Below, piece by piece: positions 37,441-46,055 of a stretch of DNA of 64,000 bases; positions within the stretch are counted from its first letter, which is position 1; every line of letters starts with the position of its first letter. A program made the translations under genes and the position numbers. The stretch comes from Azospirillum griseum (GTDB lineage: Bacteria > Pseudomonadota > Alphaproteobacteria > Azospirillales > Azospirillaceae). The notes below the pieces were generated by a model that saw only the letters and a program-made list of their open reading frames with translations, was not told the DNA's origin and searched no databases. The DNA lies in assembly GCF_003966125.1 (NCBI RefSeq), contig NZ_RXMA01000014.1:1-64000 (forward strand). Reading direction: 5' to 3'.

Positions 37441-38112
37441 ATGCTGGTTGATTCCGTCAGCACGACATCCTCGACAACGACAAGCAGCAGTTCGTCCACG
37501 AAAAGCTCGTCCGCGTCGCTGGCGGACAATTACCAATCCTTCCTGACCCTGCTGATGAAGCAATTGGAGGTTCAGGACCCGACCAACCCGGTCGATGCCA
37601 GCACCTACACCACACAACTCGTGCAGCTCGCCTCGCTGGAACAGCAGATGTCCATCGGCGACAAGCTGGACGAGTTGACCGAGGCGGTGTCGGCCCTGGG
37701 ATCCGACAGCAGCGCGGTCAGCTATTACGGTCGCACGGTGGAGGCCGAAGGGTCCACCACACCGCTCCAGGATGGCGAAGCGACCTGGGAGTATGATCTG
37801 GGGTCCGCCGCATCCAAGGTCACGCTGACCATCACCGACAGCGACGGCGACGTCGTCTACAACGAGGTCAGTTCCTCAACCTCCGCCGGAACCCACGAAG
37901 TGACGTGGGACGGGATGGGAACCGACGGCCAGAGCTATGACAGCGGCACCTACAGCCTGACGGTCAGCGCGGTCGATGCCAACGGCAAGACCATCAGCAC
38001 CAGCACCCGTTTCAAAGGAACCGTGACGTCGGTGGACAACAGCTCCGGCAGCACGGTGTTGAGCGTCGGCGGCGTCAGCCTGTCCGCCGACGACGTGTTG
38101 AGCGTGTCCTGA
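37441..38112 (+). CDS. flgD: Flagellar hook capping protein FlgD
   Basis: A 223-residue scaffold that caps the growing hook and directs FlgE assembly. After a Ser/Thr-rich N-terminus comes the conserved FlgD block NYQSFLTLLMKQLEVQDPTNPVD (about 31-53) with YTTQLVQLASLEQQ. The Tudor/Fn3-like C-terminal half follows (TYSLTVSAVDANGKTIS, TRFKGTVTSV). The ATG at 37441 has GGAGA upstream; the frame is open to 37333 but that part is not FlgD-like. First gene of the late-flagellar run; flgE follows after 55 bases. Confidence 0.93.
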   Translation: MLVDSVSTTSSTTTSSSSSTKSSSASLADNYQSFLTLLMKQLEVQDPTNPVDASTYTTQLVQLASLEQQMSIGDKLDELTEAVSALGSDSSAVSYYGRTVEAEGSTTPLQDGEATWEYDLGSAASKVTLTITDSDGDVVYNEVSSSTSAGTHEVTWDGMGTDGQSYDSGTYSLTVSAVDANGKTISTSTRFKGTVTSVDNSSGSTVLSVGGVSLSADDVLSVS

Positions 38113-38167
38113 TCTCCGCTCCGCGCCATCCGGTCGTCCCCCCTTCCCCGCATTCACAGGTGCGATC

Positions 38168-39478
38168 ATGAGCATCACCAGCGCGATGTACAGCGCCACC
38201 TCCGGCCTGATGGCCCAGAGCAAGGCGCTCGCCTCCATCTCCAGCAACATCGCCAATTCCAGCACCACCGGATTCAAAGGGACGGTGACGGAGTTCACCT
38301 CCTACATCAACAAGACCACCACGGTGGACGAGCAGGTCGGCGGTGTGATGGCCACCAACACCCGCAACGTCAGCAAACAGGGGGAAATCCAAACCTCCTC
38401 CACCACCACCAATCTGGCGGTGAACGGCGATGGGTTCTTCGTGGTGTCGGATGACTCCGCCGACGGTTCCGTGCTGTTCACCCGCAACGGCTCCTTTTCC
38501 ACCGACCAGTCCGGCTATCTGCAAAACAGCGAGGGCTATTACCTGTATGGCTGGAAACTGAGCGACGACGGGACCATCGCCGCCACCAACAAGACCTCCA
38601 CCGACAGCCTGGAGGCGATCAACCTGACCAGCATCAAGGGCACGCCCAAGGCGACCTCCACCATGGGGCTGGAAGCCAATCTGCCGTCCGACGCGGACAC
38701 CGGCGACAGCTTCACCAGCGACGTCGAAATGTTCGACGCGCTGGGCAACAGCCATTCGGTGACGATGACCTGGACGAAAACGGCGGACAACACCTGGAGC
38801 CTGGACGCCTCGGACCCGACCAAATCATCCGACAGCACGAGCACCACCGGGACCATCGCCGGCTTCCCCATTTCCATCACCTTCAACAGCGATGGGTCGC
38901 TGGCCAGCGCCACCCAGGACGACGGCAGCGGGACCATGACTTCGGTGGACCCGTCCGCCATCACCTTTTCCGTCAGCGGTTGGACCACCGGGGCCAGCGA
39001 CAGCAGCGTCACACTGGACCTGGGCACCGCCGACGGGACCGATGGGCTGACGCAGTACGCGTCCGGCGATGACGATCCCAGCATCGGCGATTGGACCTCC
39101 ACCCAGAACGGCTATGAACCCGGCACGCTGACCGGGACGACCATCGACACCAGCGGCATCGTCCGCGCCACCTTCGACAACGGCGAAACCCGCGCCATCT
39201 TTCAAATTCCCATCGCCACCTTCGCCAACGCCGACGGGCTGGACAGCGAAAGCGGGTCCACCTTCACCCAGACCTACGAATCCGGGAATTACCAACTGCG
39301 CAACGCCGGTGACGGCAAGGCGGGCGAGATCGAGGCCGGGTCCCTGGAAAGCTCCACGGTCGAACTGACCGACGAGTTCAGCCGGATGATCACGGCGCAG
39401 CAGGCCTACACCGCCGCTTCTAAGGTGGTGACGACCGCTCAGGACATGCTCGACACGTTGATCGCGATGAAGCGGTGA
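38168..39478 (+). CDS. flgE: Flagellar hook protein FlgE
   Basis: A 436-residue hook subunit. The N-terminal rod-type motif SAMYSATSGLMAQSKALASI followed by SSNIANSSTTGFK is diagnostic of axial proteins. The central Ser/Thr/Asp-rich domains carry NLAVNGDGFFVV. The C-terminal ELTDEFSRMITAQQAYTAASKVVTTAQDMLDTLI forms the coiled coil with the N-terminus. Exported by the flagellar type III apparatus, which is encoded elsewhere. Average length for an alphaproteobacterial FlgE. Confidence 0.95.
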   Translation: MSITSAMYSATSGLMAQSKALASISSNIANSSTTGFKGTVTEFTSYINKTTTVDEQVGGVMATNTRNVSKQGEIQTSSTTTNLAVNGDGFFVVSDDSADGSVLFTRNGSFSTDQSGYLQNSEGYYLYGWKLSDDGTIAATNKTSTDSLEAINLTSIKGTPKATSTMGLEANLPSDADTGDSFTSDVEMFDALGNSHSVTMTWTKTADNTWSLDASDPTKSSDSTSTTGTIAGFPISITFNSDGSLASATQDDGSGTMTSVDPSAITFSVSGWTTGASDSSVTLDLGTADGTDGLTQYASGDDDPSIGDWTSTQNGYEPGTLTGTTIDTSGIVRATFDNGETRAIFQIPIATFANADGLDSESGSTFTQTYESGNYQLRNAGDGKAGEIEAGSLESSTVELTDEFSRMITAQQAYTAASKVVTTAQDMLDTLIAMKR

Positions 39479-39482
39479 CACC

Positions 39483-39794
39483 ATGCGCCACCGCTCCCCC
39501 CGCAAGCCGGGCGCTGGTTCCACCCCCGATCTGCCGCCGTCCGTGGTTTCGACCGTCCGGGCGGCGGACGCGTTGTTGCTGGAGCACCGCCGCCTGATGG
39601 CGCAGGCCCACGCCCTGCTGGCCCGCCGCAGCAGCCCGACGGAGCGCCTGGCGTTGACCGACGAGTTGATCGGCCTGATCGAACGGTTGGACGGTGTGCG
39701 CCGCACGCTGGCCGACAGCATCCGCCGGGGGCGGGCAGCCAACAGCGCCGTCACCGCCTATGGCCGCGCCGGGATGCACGGCCGGGTGCGCTGA
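39483..39794 (+). CDS. Small helical protein between flgE and flgK, possibly FlgN-like chaperone
   Basis: A 103-residue basic protein starting 4 bases after the flgE stop. The middle is helical (VRAADALLLEHRRLMAQAHALL, LIGLIERLDGVRRTLADSIRR) and it ends NSAVTAYGRAGMHGRVR. I do not recognise a firm family. FlgN-type chaperones are short helical proteins with a C-terminal segment ending in a Tyr-Gly motif, and this gene lies just upstream of the FlgN clients flgK and flgL, so a divergent FlgN role is a reasonable inference. Coding character is supported by tight spacing and GC pattern. Confidence 0.6.
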   Translation: MRHRSPRKPGAGSTPDLPPSVVSTVRAADALLLEHRRLMAQAHALLARRSSPTERLALTDELIGLIERLDGVRRTLADSIRRGRAANSAVTAYGRAGMHGRVR

Positions 39795-39846
39795 GCCGCG
39801 TCCCTGTCCACGCACCCTCTGAAAAGCGCTTTTTCATCGCAGAAAA

Positions 39847-39879
39847 CGCGCCAGCTTTTTCGCCAACCGCCGTGGAACC
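39847..39879 (+). promoter_or_regulatory. Two-part flagellar upstream motif, copy 2
   Basis: CGCGCCAGC (39847-39855) plus T run, then CGTGGAACC (39871-39879), 24 bases start to start. It lies in the gap before the second small gene and flgK, 33 bases before the ATG at 39912. Lacks the C-run seen in copies 1 and 3. Confidence 0.6.
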
Positions 39880-39911
39880 CCACAGAACACGCTCCCAACG
39901 GAGGCCACGCC

Positions 39912-40493
39912 ATGGCGCTCAAGCACACGCTGAAGTCCCCGGTCCCGAAAGCCGCTCCGGCCAAAGCCAAAGCGCCTGCGGCCCCTGCCGCGCCGACGCT
40001 GCGCCTGACCCCGCACGCACCAACCCAGACCTCGGCCATCCCCGAAGCCACAACCATGGTGCTGCGGGTGGACGCGGTGGAGGTGCTGGACCGCTTCGCG
40101 GCCGAACTGGACGACGCGGCGGGCCGCGCCGAACGCGCCGTTCTGGAAGGCCGCCCGCGCGACGCCGTGCTGGCCGCTGGCGACATGCAATCGCTGTTGC
40201 GCGCCTGGAACGGGCGGTTGGCCGACGCCTTGGCGCAAGCCCGCAGCAAGCGTGTCTCCCCGGCGGTCCGTCAGGCCGCGCGCGACACCGCGCAACGCAT
40301 CCTGCCGGACCTGGCCGCCCACATCCGGGCGATGGAGACGCGCATCCGCGTCCACCGCGCCCGGCAGGAGGCCATCGGGGCCGCCCTGCGCGCCGCCGCC
40401 ACGACGCCCGCCGGAGTCTATGGGGCCAGCCTGCGCTATGGCGTGCAGCTCAAGACCCGCAACAGCGGCCACACGCTGGGCGTCACCGTCTGA
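39912..40493 (+). CDS. Unknown helical protein upstream of flgK
   Basis: A 193-residue protein with an Ala/Pro/Lys-rich, probably disordered first 45 residues. A long helical part follows (VLDRFAAELDDAAGRAERAVLEGR, LLRAWNGRLADALAQARSK, RQAARDTAQRILPDLAAHIRAMETRIRVHRAR), ending TPAGVYGASLRYGVQLKTRN. No family recognised. Position after a shared motif and 39 bases before flgK, plus all-helical character and a VYG segment near the end, suggest an export chaperone or junction-assembly factor. ATG at 39912 follows CGGAGG. Confidence 0.6.
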   Translation: MALKHTLKSPVPKAAPAKAKAPAAPAAPTLRLTPHAPTQTSAIPEATTMVLRVDAVEVLDRFAAELDDAAGRAERAVLEGRPRDAVLAAGDMQSLLRAWNGRLADALAQARSKRVSPAVRQAARDTAQRILPDLAAHIRAMETRIRVHRARQEAIGAALRAAATTPAGVYGASLRYGVQLKTRNSGHTLGVTV

Positions 40494-40532
40494 CCCGGCC
40501 CGCACCAGCCGATCTGTTTGAGGAGGTCCGCC

Positions 40533-42293
40533 ATGTCGCTTCGCGTTGCTGGATCGGTCGCGCTCTCGGCGTTGCGGACGTCGGAGGTGGGCATGGCGGT
40601 GGCGTCGTCGAACGTCGCCAACGCCGACACCGACGGCTACACCCGCAAGACCGCGTCGACCGTCACCCGCGACACCGCCGTCGGCGTGTCCAGCGTGGAT
40701 GTGACGGCGGCAACCAGCACGGTGAACCGCTTTCTGCTGAAAACCATCGTGGCGGCGCAATCCGATCTGGGTGCCGCCGACACCCGCAACAGCTACCTCG
40801 ACCAGTTGCAATCGGCCTTCGGCACGGTGACGGAGGACGAGGACAGCACCGGCACGGACATCGGGTCGATGATCGACGCCGTGGCCGACGCCGCCGCCAC
40901 GCTGTCCACCTCACCGGAAAGCGACAGCGCCAAGGCCGCCTTTGTCCAATCGCTGTCCGACGCCGCCGAAACGCTGCGCAGCACCTCCGCGTCGGTGCAG
41001 TCGTTGCGCGCCCAGGCCGATGATGAGATCGCCGACACGGTGGACCGCATCAACGACACCCTGACCACGCTGGACGATCTGAACGAACGCATCGTCAAGG
41101 GTAAGGCGCTGGGGCAGAACACCGCCGATCTGGAAGACCAGCGCAACAGCGCCCTGAAGGATCTGGCGACCGACATCGGCGTCACCTATCAGGTGGACAG
41201 CAACGGGCTGATGCGGATTTCGACCACGTCGGGCAAGTCGCTGCTGGATTCCAGCGTGCACAGCCTGTCCTACACCCCGGCGGCGTCGGTCAGCGCCAAC
41301 ACGGTCTACAGCGCCAGCGGGACCAGCGGCTTCCAGGGCATCACGCTGGACGGGGTGGACATCACCTCCTCCAGCGCCGGGGGCACGCTGGGCGCGCTGG
41401 TGCGGTTGCGCGACACCGATCTGCCCGCCCAGCAGGCAAGCCTGGACGAACTGGCCACCGGCCTGATCGACCAGTTGAACGCCATCCAGAACACCGGAAC
41501 CGCCCTGCCCGCCCCACAGACCCTGACCGGAACCGAAACGGTGGCGGGAACCGACGCGTTGCAGACCACCAGCGGCACGCTGCGCGTCGCCGTCACCGAC
41601 AGCGACGGCGCGGCGGTCGAAATGCTGGACATCGACCTGTCGACGATGAGCACGCTCCAGGATGTGGTGGACGCCATCAACACGATGAGCAACGCCAGCG
41701 CGTCCATCTCCTCCGACGGCAAGCTGGTCATCCAGGCCAACAGCGCGGACAACGGCATCGGCCTGGGCGGCGACGCCAACGACGGCGACACCGGCAGCTT
41801 CGCCGACGATTACGGCCTGAACGATCTGCTGACCGGAACCGGCGCGTCGGACATCCGCGTGGCGTCCGCCATCAGCGCCGACAGCAGCCTGCTGGCCACC
41901 GGCGTCCTGTCCGCCGACAGCGGGTTGACCACCGGCGACACGCTGGTCAGCAGCGGCGAAGGATCGGTCGCCAGCGCCTTGAAAGCGGCCTTTGCCGCCA
42001 GCCAATCCTTTGACGCGGCCGGCGGGCTGGCTGCGCGCAGCACCAGTTTCGCCGGTTACGCCGGTGCCATCATCCAGAACGCGGCGACGCTCGCCGACAG
42101 CGCGTCGACCGCCTACGACAGCCAGAACAGTTACACCAGCGGCCTGGAGACGAGCTTCTCGTCGCAGAGCGGTGTCAACGTCGATGAGGAGACAGCGGCG
42201 ATCTCCTCCCTGCAATCCGCCTATGAGGCCGCTGCGGCGGTGATGAAGGCGTTGCAGGAGATGTTCGACACGGCGCTCAACATGGTCCAGTGA
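40533..42293 (+). CDS. flgK: Hook-associated protein 1, FlgK
   Basis: A 586-residue hook-filament junction protein. N-terminus SLRVAGSVALSALRTSEVGM, with VASSNVANADTDGYTRK as the axial-protein signature. A central variable Ser/Asp-rich region and the C-terminal EETAAISSLQSAYEAAAAVMKALQEMFDTALNMV close the coiled coil. GAGGAGG lies 6-12 bases before the ATG at 40533; the slightly upstream TTG is that site itself. The stop is 14 bases before flgL. Confidence 0.93.
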   Translation: MSLRVAGSVALSALRTSEVGMAVASSNVANADTDGYTRKTASTVTRDTAVGVSSVDVTAATSTVNRFLLKTIVAAQSDLGAADTRNSYLDQLQSAFGTVTEDEDSTGTDIGSMIDAVADAAATLSTSPESDSAKAAFVQSLSDAAETLRSTSASVQSLRAQADDEIADTVDRINDTLTTLDDLNERIVKGKALGQNTADLEDQRNSALKDLATDIGVTYQVDSNGLMRISTTSGKSLLDSSVHSLSYTPAASVSANTVYSASGTSGFQGITLDGVDITSSSAGGTLGALVRLRDTDLPAQQASLDELATGLIDQLNAIQNTGTALPAPQTLTGTETVAGTDALQTTSGTLRVAVTDSDGAAVEMLDIDLSTMSTLQDVVDAINTMSNASASISSDGKLVIQANSADNGIGLGGDANDGDTGSFADDYGLNDLLTGTGASDIRVASAISADSSLLATGVLSADSGLTTGDTLVSSGEGSVASALKAAFAASQSFDAAGGLAARSTSFAGYAGAIIQNAATLADSASTAYDSQNSYTSGLETSFSSQSGVNVDEETAAISSLQSAYEAAAAVMKALQEMFDTALNMVQ

Positions 42294-42307
42294 GGGGAGA
42301 GAGCGCG

Positions 42308-43222
42308 ATGGAACGGGTCGCGACCAGCAGCCAACAGAACACGCTCGTCCAATACATGATGCGGGCGGAATCGAAGGTGGCCACCGAACAGATCCGGTCG
42401 TCCACCGGCCTGAACTCCACCGATTACAAGGGGATCGCGTCCGGCAGCGGGCGGTTGGTCAATCTGGAAAGCCACTACAAGCGGTTGGAATCCTACATCG
42501 ACCAGGGGGAGGTCGTGAACGGCCGCATCCAGTCGATGTACGACAGCGTCGGCGGCATGGCCGATCTGACCTCGCGCCTCAGCGCGCTCATCACCGGTTT
42601 GCAGGGCGACAACGCCGCCGGGGTGGAGGGCGTGGTGGCCGAGGCGGGCGAGTTGATGAAAGAGTTCGCCGGTCTGCTCAACACCCAGCAGGAGGGGCGT
42701 TACCTGTTCGCCGGGGGGCGCACCGATCAACCGGCGGTGGACATCGACAGCGCCAGCTACGCCGCCATCACCACCGTCCCGTCCAGCGCCGACACCAGTT
42801 ACTACCAAGGCGATTCCACCATCGCGCATTACCAGGCGGCGGATGATCTGATCCTGTCCTATGGCGTCACCGCCGACGATCCCGCCTTTGAACAGGCGCT
42901 GCGGGCCTTCAACCTGATCGCCAACATGTCCACCAGCCCGGTCGACACCGATGTGCTGGACGAGGCCACGCAACTCGCCTCCGACGCCACCGATGGCTTG
43001 TCGATCGTGCAGGCCAAGCTGGGAGCGACCAGCGCGTCGCTGGAACGCACGCTCGACCGCCATGTGGACGAGCAGCTGGTGCTGCAAACCCATGTGGACG
43101 ACATCCGCAGCGTCGATCTGGCCGAAAGCACGGTGCGGCTGTCGCAGCTTCAGGCGTCGTTGGAGGCAACCATGAGCCTGATGAAGATCCTGGAGGACAC
43201 CAGCCTGTCGCAATATCTGTGA
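42308..43222 (+). CDS. flgL: Hook-associated protein 3, FlgL
   Basis: A 304-residue junction protein of the flagellin superfamily. N-terminal RVATSSQQNTLVQYMMRAESKV, central LLNTQQEGRYLFAGGRTDQPAV (the typical FlgL YLFGG-like motif), and the C-terminal helix VDLAESTVRLSQLQASLEATMSLMKILEDTSLSQYL. ATG at 42308 with AGGGGAG upstream. Cotranscribed with flgK. Confidence 0.92.
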   Translation: MERVATSSQQNTLVQYMMRAESKVATEQIRSSTGLNSTDYKGIASGSGRLVNLESHYKRLESYIDQGEVVNGRIQSMYDSVGGMADLTSRLSALITGLQGDNAAGVEGVVAEAGELMKEFAGLLNTQQEGRYLFAGGRTDQPAVDIDSASYAAITTVPSSADTSYYQGDSTIAHYQAADDLILSYGVTADDPAFEQALRAFNLIANMSTSPVDTDVLDEATQLASDATDGLSIVQAKLGATSASLERTLDRHVDEQLVLQTHVDDIRSVDLAESTVRLSQLQASLEATMSLMKILEDTSLSQYL

Positions 43223-43260
43223 CCCTGCGCCCAAAACATCGGCCCAAAAAATTTTCAGCC

Positions 43261-43307
43261 TCCCCCCAAAATACCGCGCCAGCTTTCCCGTTGATCCGCG
43301 TGAGACC
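43261..43307 (+). promoter_or_regulatory. Two-part flagellar upstream motif, copy 3 (before flagellin)
   Basis: TCCCCCCAA starts at 43261, CGCGCCAGC lies at 43275-43283 and CGTGAGACC at 43299-43307. Spacing is identical to copy 1 for all three blocks (14 and 24 bases). It sits about 47 bases before the flagellin ATG, where a separate strong flagellin promoter or a 5'-leader control site is expected. Confidence 0.65.
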
Positions 43308-43353
43308 GAATGAGGGTCGCTGAAACGGCCCGGTGAGATCAGGAGATCCAATC

Positions 43354-44178
43354 ATGCCCGTCATCACGACCAACACGGCTTCCAACTCGGCCCTGCGCTA
43401 TCTGAACATCAATTCCGAAAGCCAGGCCAATTCGGTGTCGAAGATCGCCAGCGGTTCGCGCATCACCAAGGCGTCGGACGACGCGGCGGGCCTGGCCGTC
43501 GGCACCTCTCTGCAATCGGACATCACCGTTCTCAATCAGGCGGCGACCAACGCCTCGCACGGGTCCTCGATCCTGCAAACCGCCGACGGTGGCATGTCCA
43601 GCATCTCCGACATCGTCCAGCGCATGCGGTCGCTGGCCACGCAAGGGCTGTCCGGGTCGGTGACGGACACCGAACGCGCCTATCTCGACGCCGAATTCCA
43701 ACAGCTCTCCGACGAAATCGACGGCATCGCCTCGGGCACGCGCTTCAACGACGAATCCCTGTTGGATGGCACCGGCAACTGGGCGGCGGGCGTGGATTTC
43801 CGCGTTGGCACAACGTCAACCGACAAAATCTCCGTGTCGATCGCCACCGTGACCACCACCGGTCTGGGCATTGGAACGCTGGATGTGACCACCTCGGCCA
43901 CCGCCGCCGCCGCCCTGACCGCGCTTGACACCGCCGTCACCACCCTGTCGGACGCCCGCGCGGACGTCGGCGCGCTGATTTCGCGCTTTGAATTCCGCAG
44001 CGACATGATCGACACCACCATCGAAAACACCGAAGCCGCGCAATCCGCGATCATGGATGTGGACGTGGCGGAGGAGCAATCGCAGCTTGCCTCCACCAAG
44101 GTGCTGACCCAGGCGGCCATCGCCGTCCTGTCACAGGCGAACTCGATGCCCGAACAGCTTCTCTCGCTGCTCCGGTAA
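43354..44178 (+). CDS. fliC: Flagellin (short form)
   Basis: A 274-residue filament subunit. N-terminal D0/D1 is intact (ITTNTASNSALRYLNINSESQ, SKIASGSRITKASDDAAGLAV), as is the C-terminal D1/D0 (ISRFEFRSDMIDTTIENTEAAQSAIMDVDVAEEQSQLASTKVLTQAAIAVLSQANSMPEQLLSLLR). Only about 60 residues of variable domain lie between, so the filament surface is minimal, as in many alphaproteobacterial or lateral flagellins. It has Ser/Thr-rich exposed stretches that could be glycosylated. Preceded by the third two-part motif and followed by a terminator. A GGAGA site precedes the ATG. Confidence 0.94.
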   Translation: MPVITTNTASNSALRYLNINSESQANSVSKIASGSRITKASDDAAGLAVGTSLQSDITVLNQAATNASHGSSILQTADGGMSSISDIVQRMRSLATQGLSGSVTDTERAYLDAEFQQLSDEIDGIASGTRFNDESLLDGTGNWAAGVDFRVGTTSTDKISVSIATVTTTGLGIGTLDVTTSATAAAALTALDTAVTTLSDARADVGALISRFEFRSDMIDTTIENTEAAQSAIMDVDVAEEQSQLASTKVLTQAAIAVLSQANSMPEQLLSLLR

Positions 44179-44190
44179 CAGGGTTCGCCC

Positions 44191-44255
44191 ACCGTCGGCG
44201 GGGGGCCGTCATGGCTCTTCCTCACCCCGCCAGGCCGCCCGCCGACGGTCCTTTT
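44191..44255 (+). terminator. Stem-loop terminator after flagellin
   Basis: ACCGTCGGCGG (44191-44201) pairs with CCGCCGACGGT (44239-44249), followed by CCTTTT. The loop is 37 bases and can form inner G/C pairing. It begins 12 bases after the flagellin stop, giving flagellin its own abundant transcript. Confidence 0.7.
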
Positions 44256-44325
44256 GCTCCGCACCGCCCTTCCCCATCACCCGCCGCCCGCGCGCACGCA
44301 CCGGCGGACAGGGAGGCTCGTCGCC

Positions 44326-46008
44326 ATGACCACCGTGTCCTCCACCAGTTCCACCACCGCCGCCTCCACCGGCTATTCGGCGTTGTCCTCGACCAGTTCG
44401 GGGACCGGCATCGATTATTCCGCGTTGATCGAGGCCAAGGTGCAGGCCCGCTTGGTCAAGGCCGACCGCATCGACAGCAAGATCACCACCAACGAGGCCA
44501 AGGTCACGGCCTACAGCGATCTTCAGGAGCTGTTGCAGACGGTGAACAGCTCCATCGACGGTCTGCGCAACCGCAGCACTTCGACCGGCGCGTCGTCCAA
44601 CCTGTTCGGTCAGCGCGCCGCCTACATCGGCGACGACGATGTGTTCAGCGCGACGGTGGAGGATGGCACGGACACCGGGACCTACTCCGTCACCGTCCAG
44701 CAGCTTGCCACCAAGCACAAGATCGGGGCCGACGCCGTGTCGAGCAAGACCGACGCGCTGGGCCAAAGCGGCAGCTTCACGCTGCAGGCGGCCGACGGCA
44801 CGGCGGTCACGATCTCCATGGATTCCGACGACAGCCTGACCGACCTGCGCGACGCCATCAACGAACAGAAATCGACCAGCGGCGTGACCGCCAGCATCGT
44901 CCAGGTTGGCGATTCAAGCTATCAGCTCATCCTGACCGCGACCAACACGGGCAACGCGATCACCTTGACCGACGGGGGTGACGGGGTGTTGAGCGGGCTG
45001 GGCCTGACCGACGATGACGGTGCCGTGAAAAACGAGCTGGTCGCGGTGCAGAACGCCATCGTCGACATCGACGGCGTCACCATCACCCGCAGTTCCAACA
45101 CCATCGAGGACGCCATCGAAGGCGTGACGCTGAATCTCTACACCGCCAGCCCTGACACCGCCGTGTCGATGGAGGTGTCGACCGATCTGTCCTCGATCAA
45201 ATCGGCGATCACCGATTTCGTCGACGCCTACAACGCCTACCGCGAGTTCGTCACCCAACAGCAGGCGACGACCTCCAGCGGCACCAAAAGCGACGACGCC
45301 ACCCTGTTCGCCGACAGCCTGCTGCGCCAGATCACCCAATCGGTCAGCAGCATGATCAACACCACCATCACCACCGACGACGGCGACGTGCTGTCGCTGG
45401 CCACCCTGGGCATCACCTTCGACAGCTCCAACAATCTGGAACTGGACGAGGACACGCTGAACAGCGTGCTGTCCAGCGACATCGACAGCGTCCAGCAATT
45501 GCTGGGTCTGAACATGACCTCCTCCTCCAGCCAGATGTCTTTGTTGCGCTATGACGCGTCGCAATCCTCGCTGTCCTTCACCCTGGACATCGATGTGGCA
45601 TCCGACGGAACGCTCAACTCCGCCTCGGTGGACGGGGACAGCAGCCTGTTCACGGTGAAGGGCAACCGCATCGTCGGCAACGAGGGCACGGCCTATGAGG
45701 GCATCGTCCTGGTCTATTCCGGGACCAGCGGCAGCGTGGACATCGATTTTTCCCAAGGACTGGCCGATCGGCTCTATGGCGCGATTTCCGACGCCGCCGA
45801 CGAGTATGACAGCGACCTGACCACCGCCATCGACGATCTGGAAACGCAGGACACCACCCTGCAAAGCCGGTCGGACACCATCCGCACCAACGCCGAAACC
45901 TACCGCACCACCCTGACGGCCTATTACGCCCGGCTGGAGGCGGCGGCGGAGCAAGCCGCCCTCCTCCTCAAACAACTCACCTATTCCGACGACGACAGCG
46001 ACAGCTGA
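44326..46008 (+). CDS. fliD: Flagellar filament cap protein FliD
   Basis: A 560-residue cap (hook-associated protein 2). Ser/Thr-rich N-terminus, then SGTGIDYSALIEAKVQARLVKADRID, the HAP2 N-terminal block. The middle has TYSVTVQQLATKHKI and an HAP2 C-terminal domain (VSTDLSSIKSAITDFVDAYNAYREFVTQQ). The last 50 residues form the coiled coil (ETYRTTLTAYYARLEAAAEQAALLLKQL). Start at 44326 behind GGGAGG; the frame is open further upstream into the flagellin terminator. fliS follows after 47 bases. Confidence 0.92.
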   Translation: MTTVSSTSSTTAASTGYSALSSTSSGTGIDYSALIEAKVQARLVKADRIDSKITTNEAKVTAYSDLQELLQTVNSSIDGLRNRSTSTGASSNLFGQRAAYIGDDDVFSATVEDGTDTGTYSVTVQQLATKHKIGADAVSSKTDALGQSGSFTLQAADGTAVTISMDSDDSLTDLRDAINEQKSTSGVTASIVQVGDSSYQLILTATNTGNAITLTDGGDGVLSGLGLTDDDGAVKNELVAVQNAIVDIDGVTITRSSNTIEDAIEGVTLNLYTASPDTAVSMEVSTDLSSIKSAITDFVDAYNAYREFVTQQQATTSSGTKSDDATLFADSLLRQITQSVSSMINTTITTDDGDVLSLATLGITFDSSNNLELDEDTLNSVLSSDIDSVQQLLGLNMTSSSSQMSLLRYDASQSSLSFTLDIDVASDGTLNSASVDGDSSLFTVKGNRIVGNEGTAYEGIVLVYSGTSGSVDIDFSQGLADRLYGAISDAADEYDSDLTTAIDDLETQDTTLQSRSDTIRTNAETYRTTLTAYYARLEAAAEQAALLLKQLTYSDDDSDS

Positions 46009-46055
46009 CGCGGTCGGAGCCTCTGCTCATCTCTGGATCACAAGGAAACGGTGCC

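Noticed and set aside
40911..42215. A 434-codon minus-strand frame inside flgK
   Set aside because: Antisense to an intact flgK with clear terminal motifs; no ribosome site or recognisable domain.
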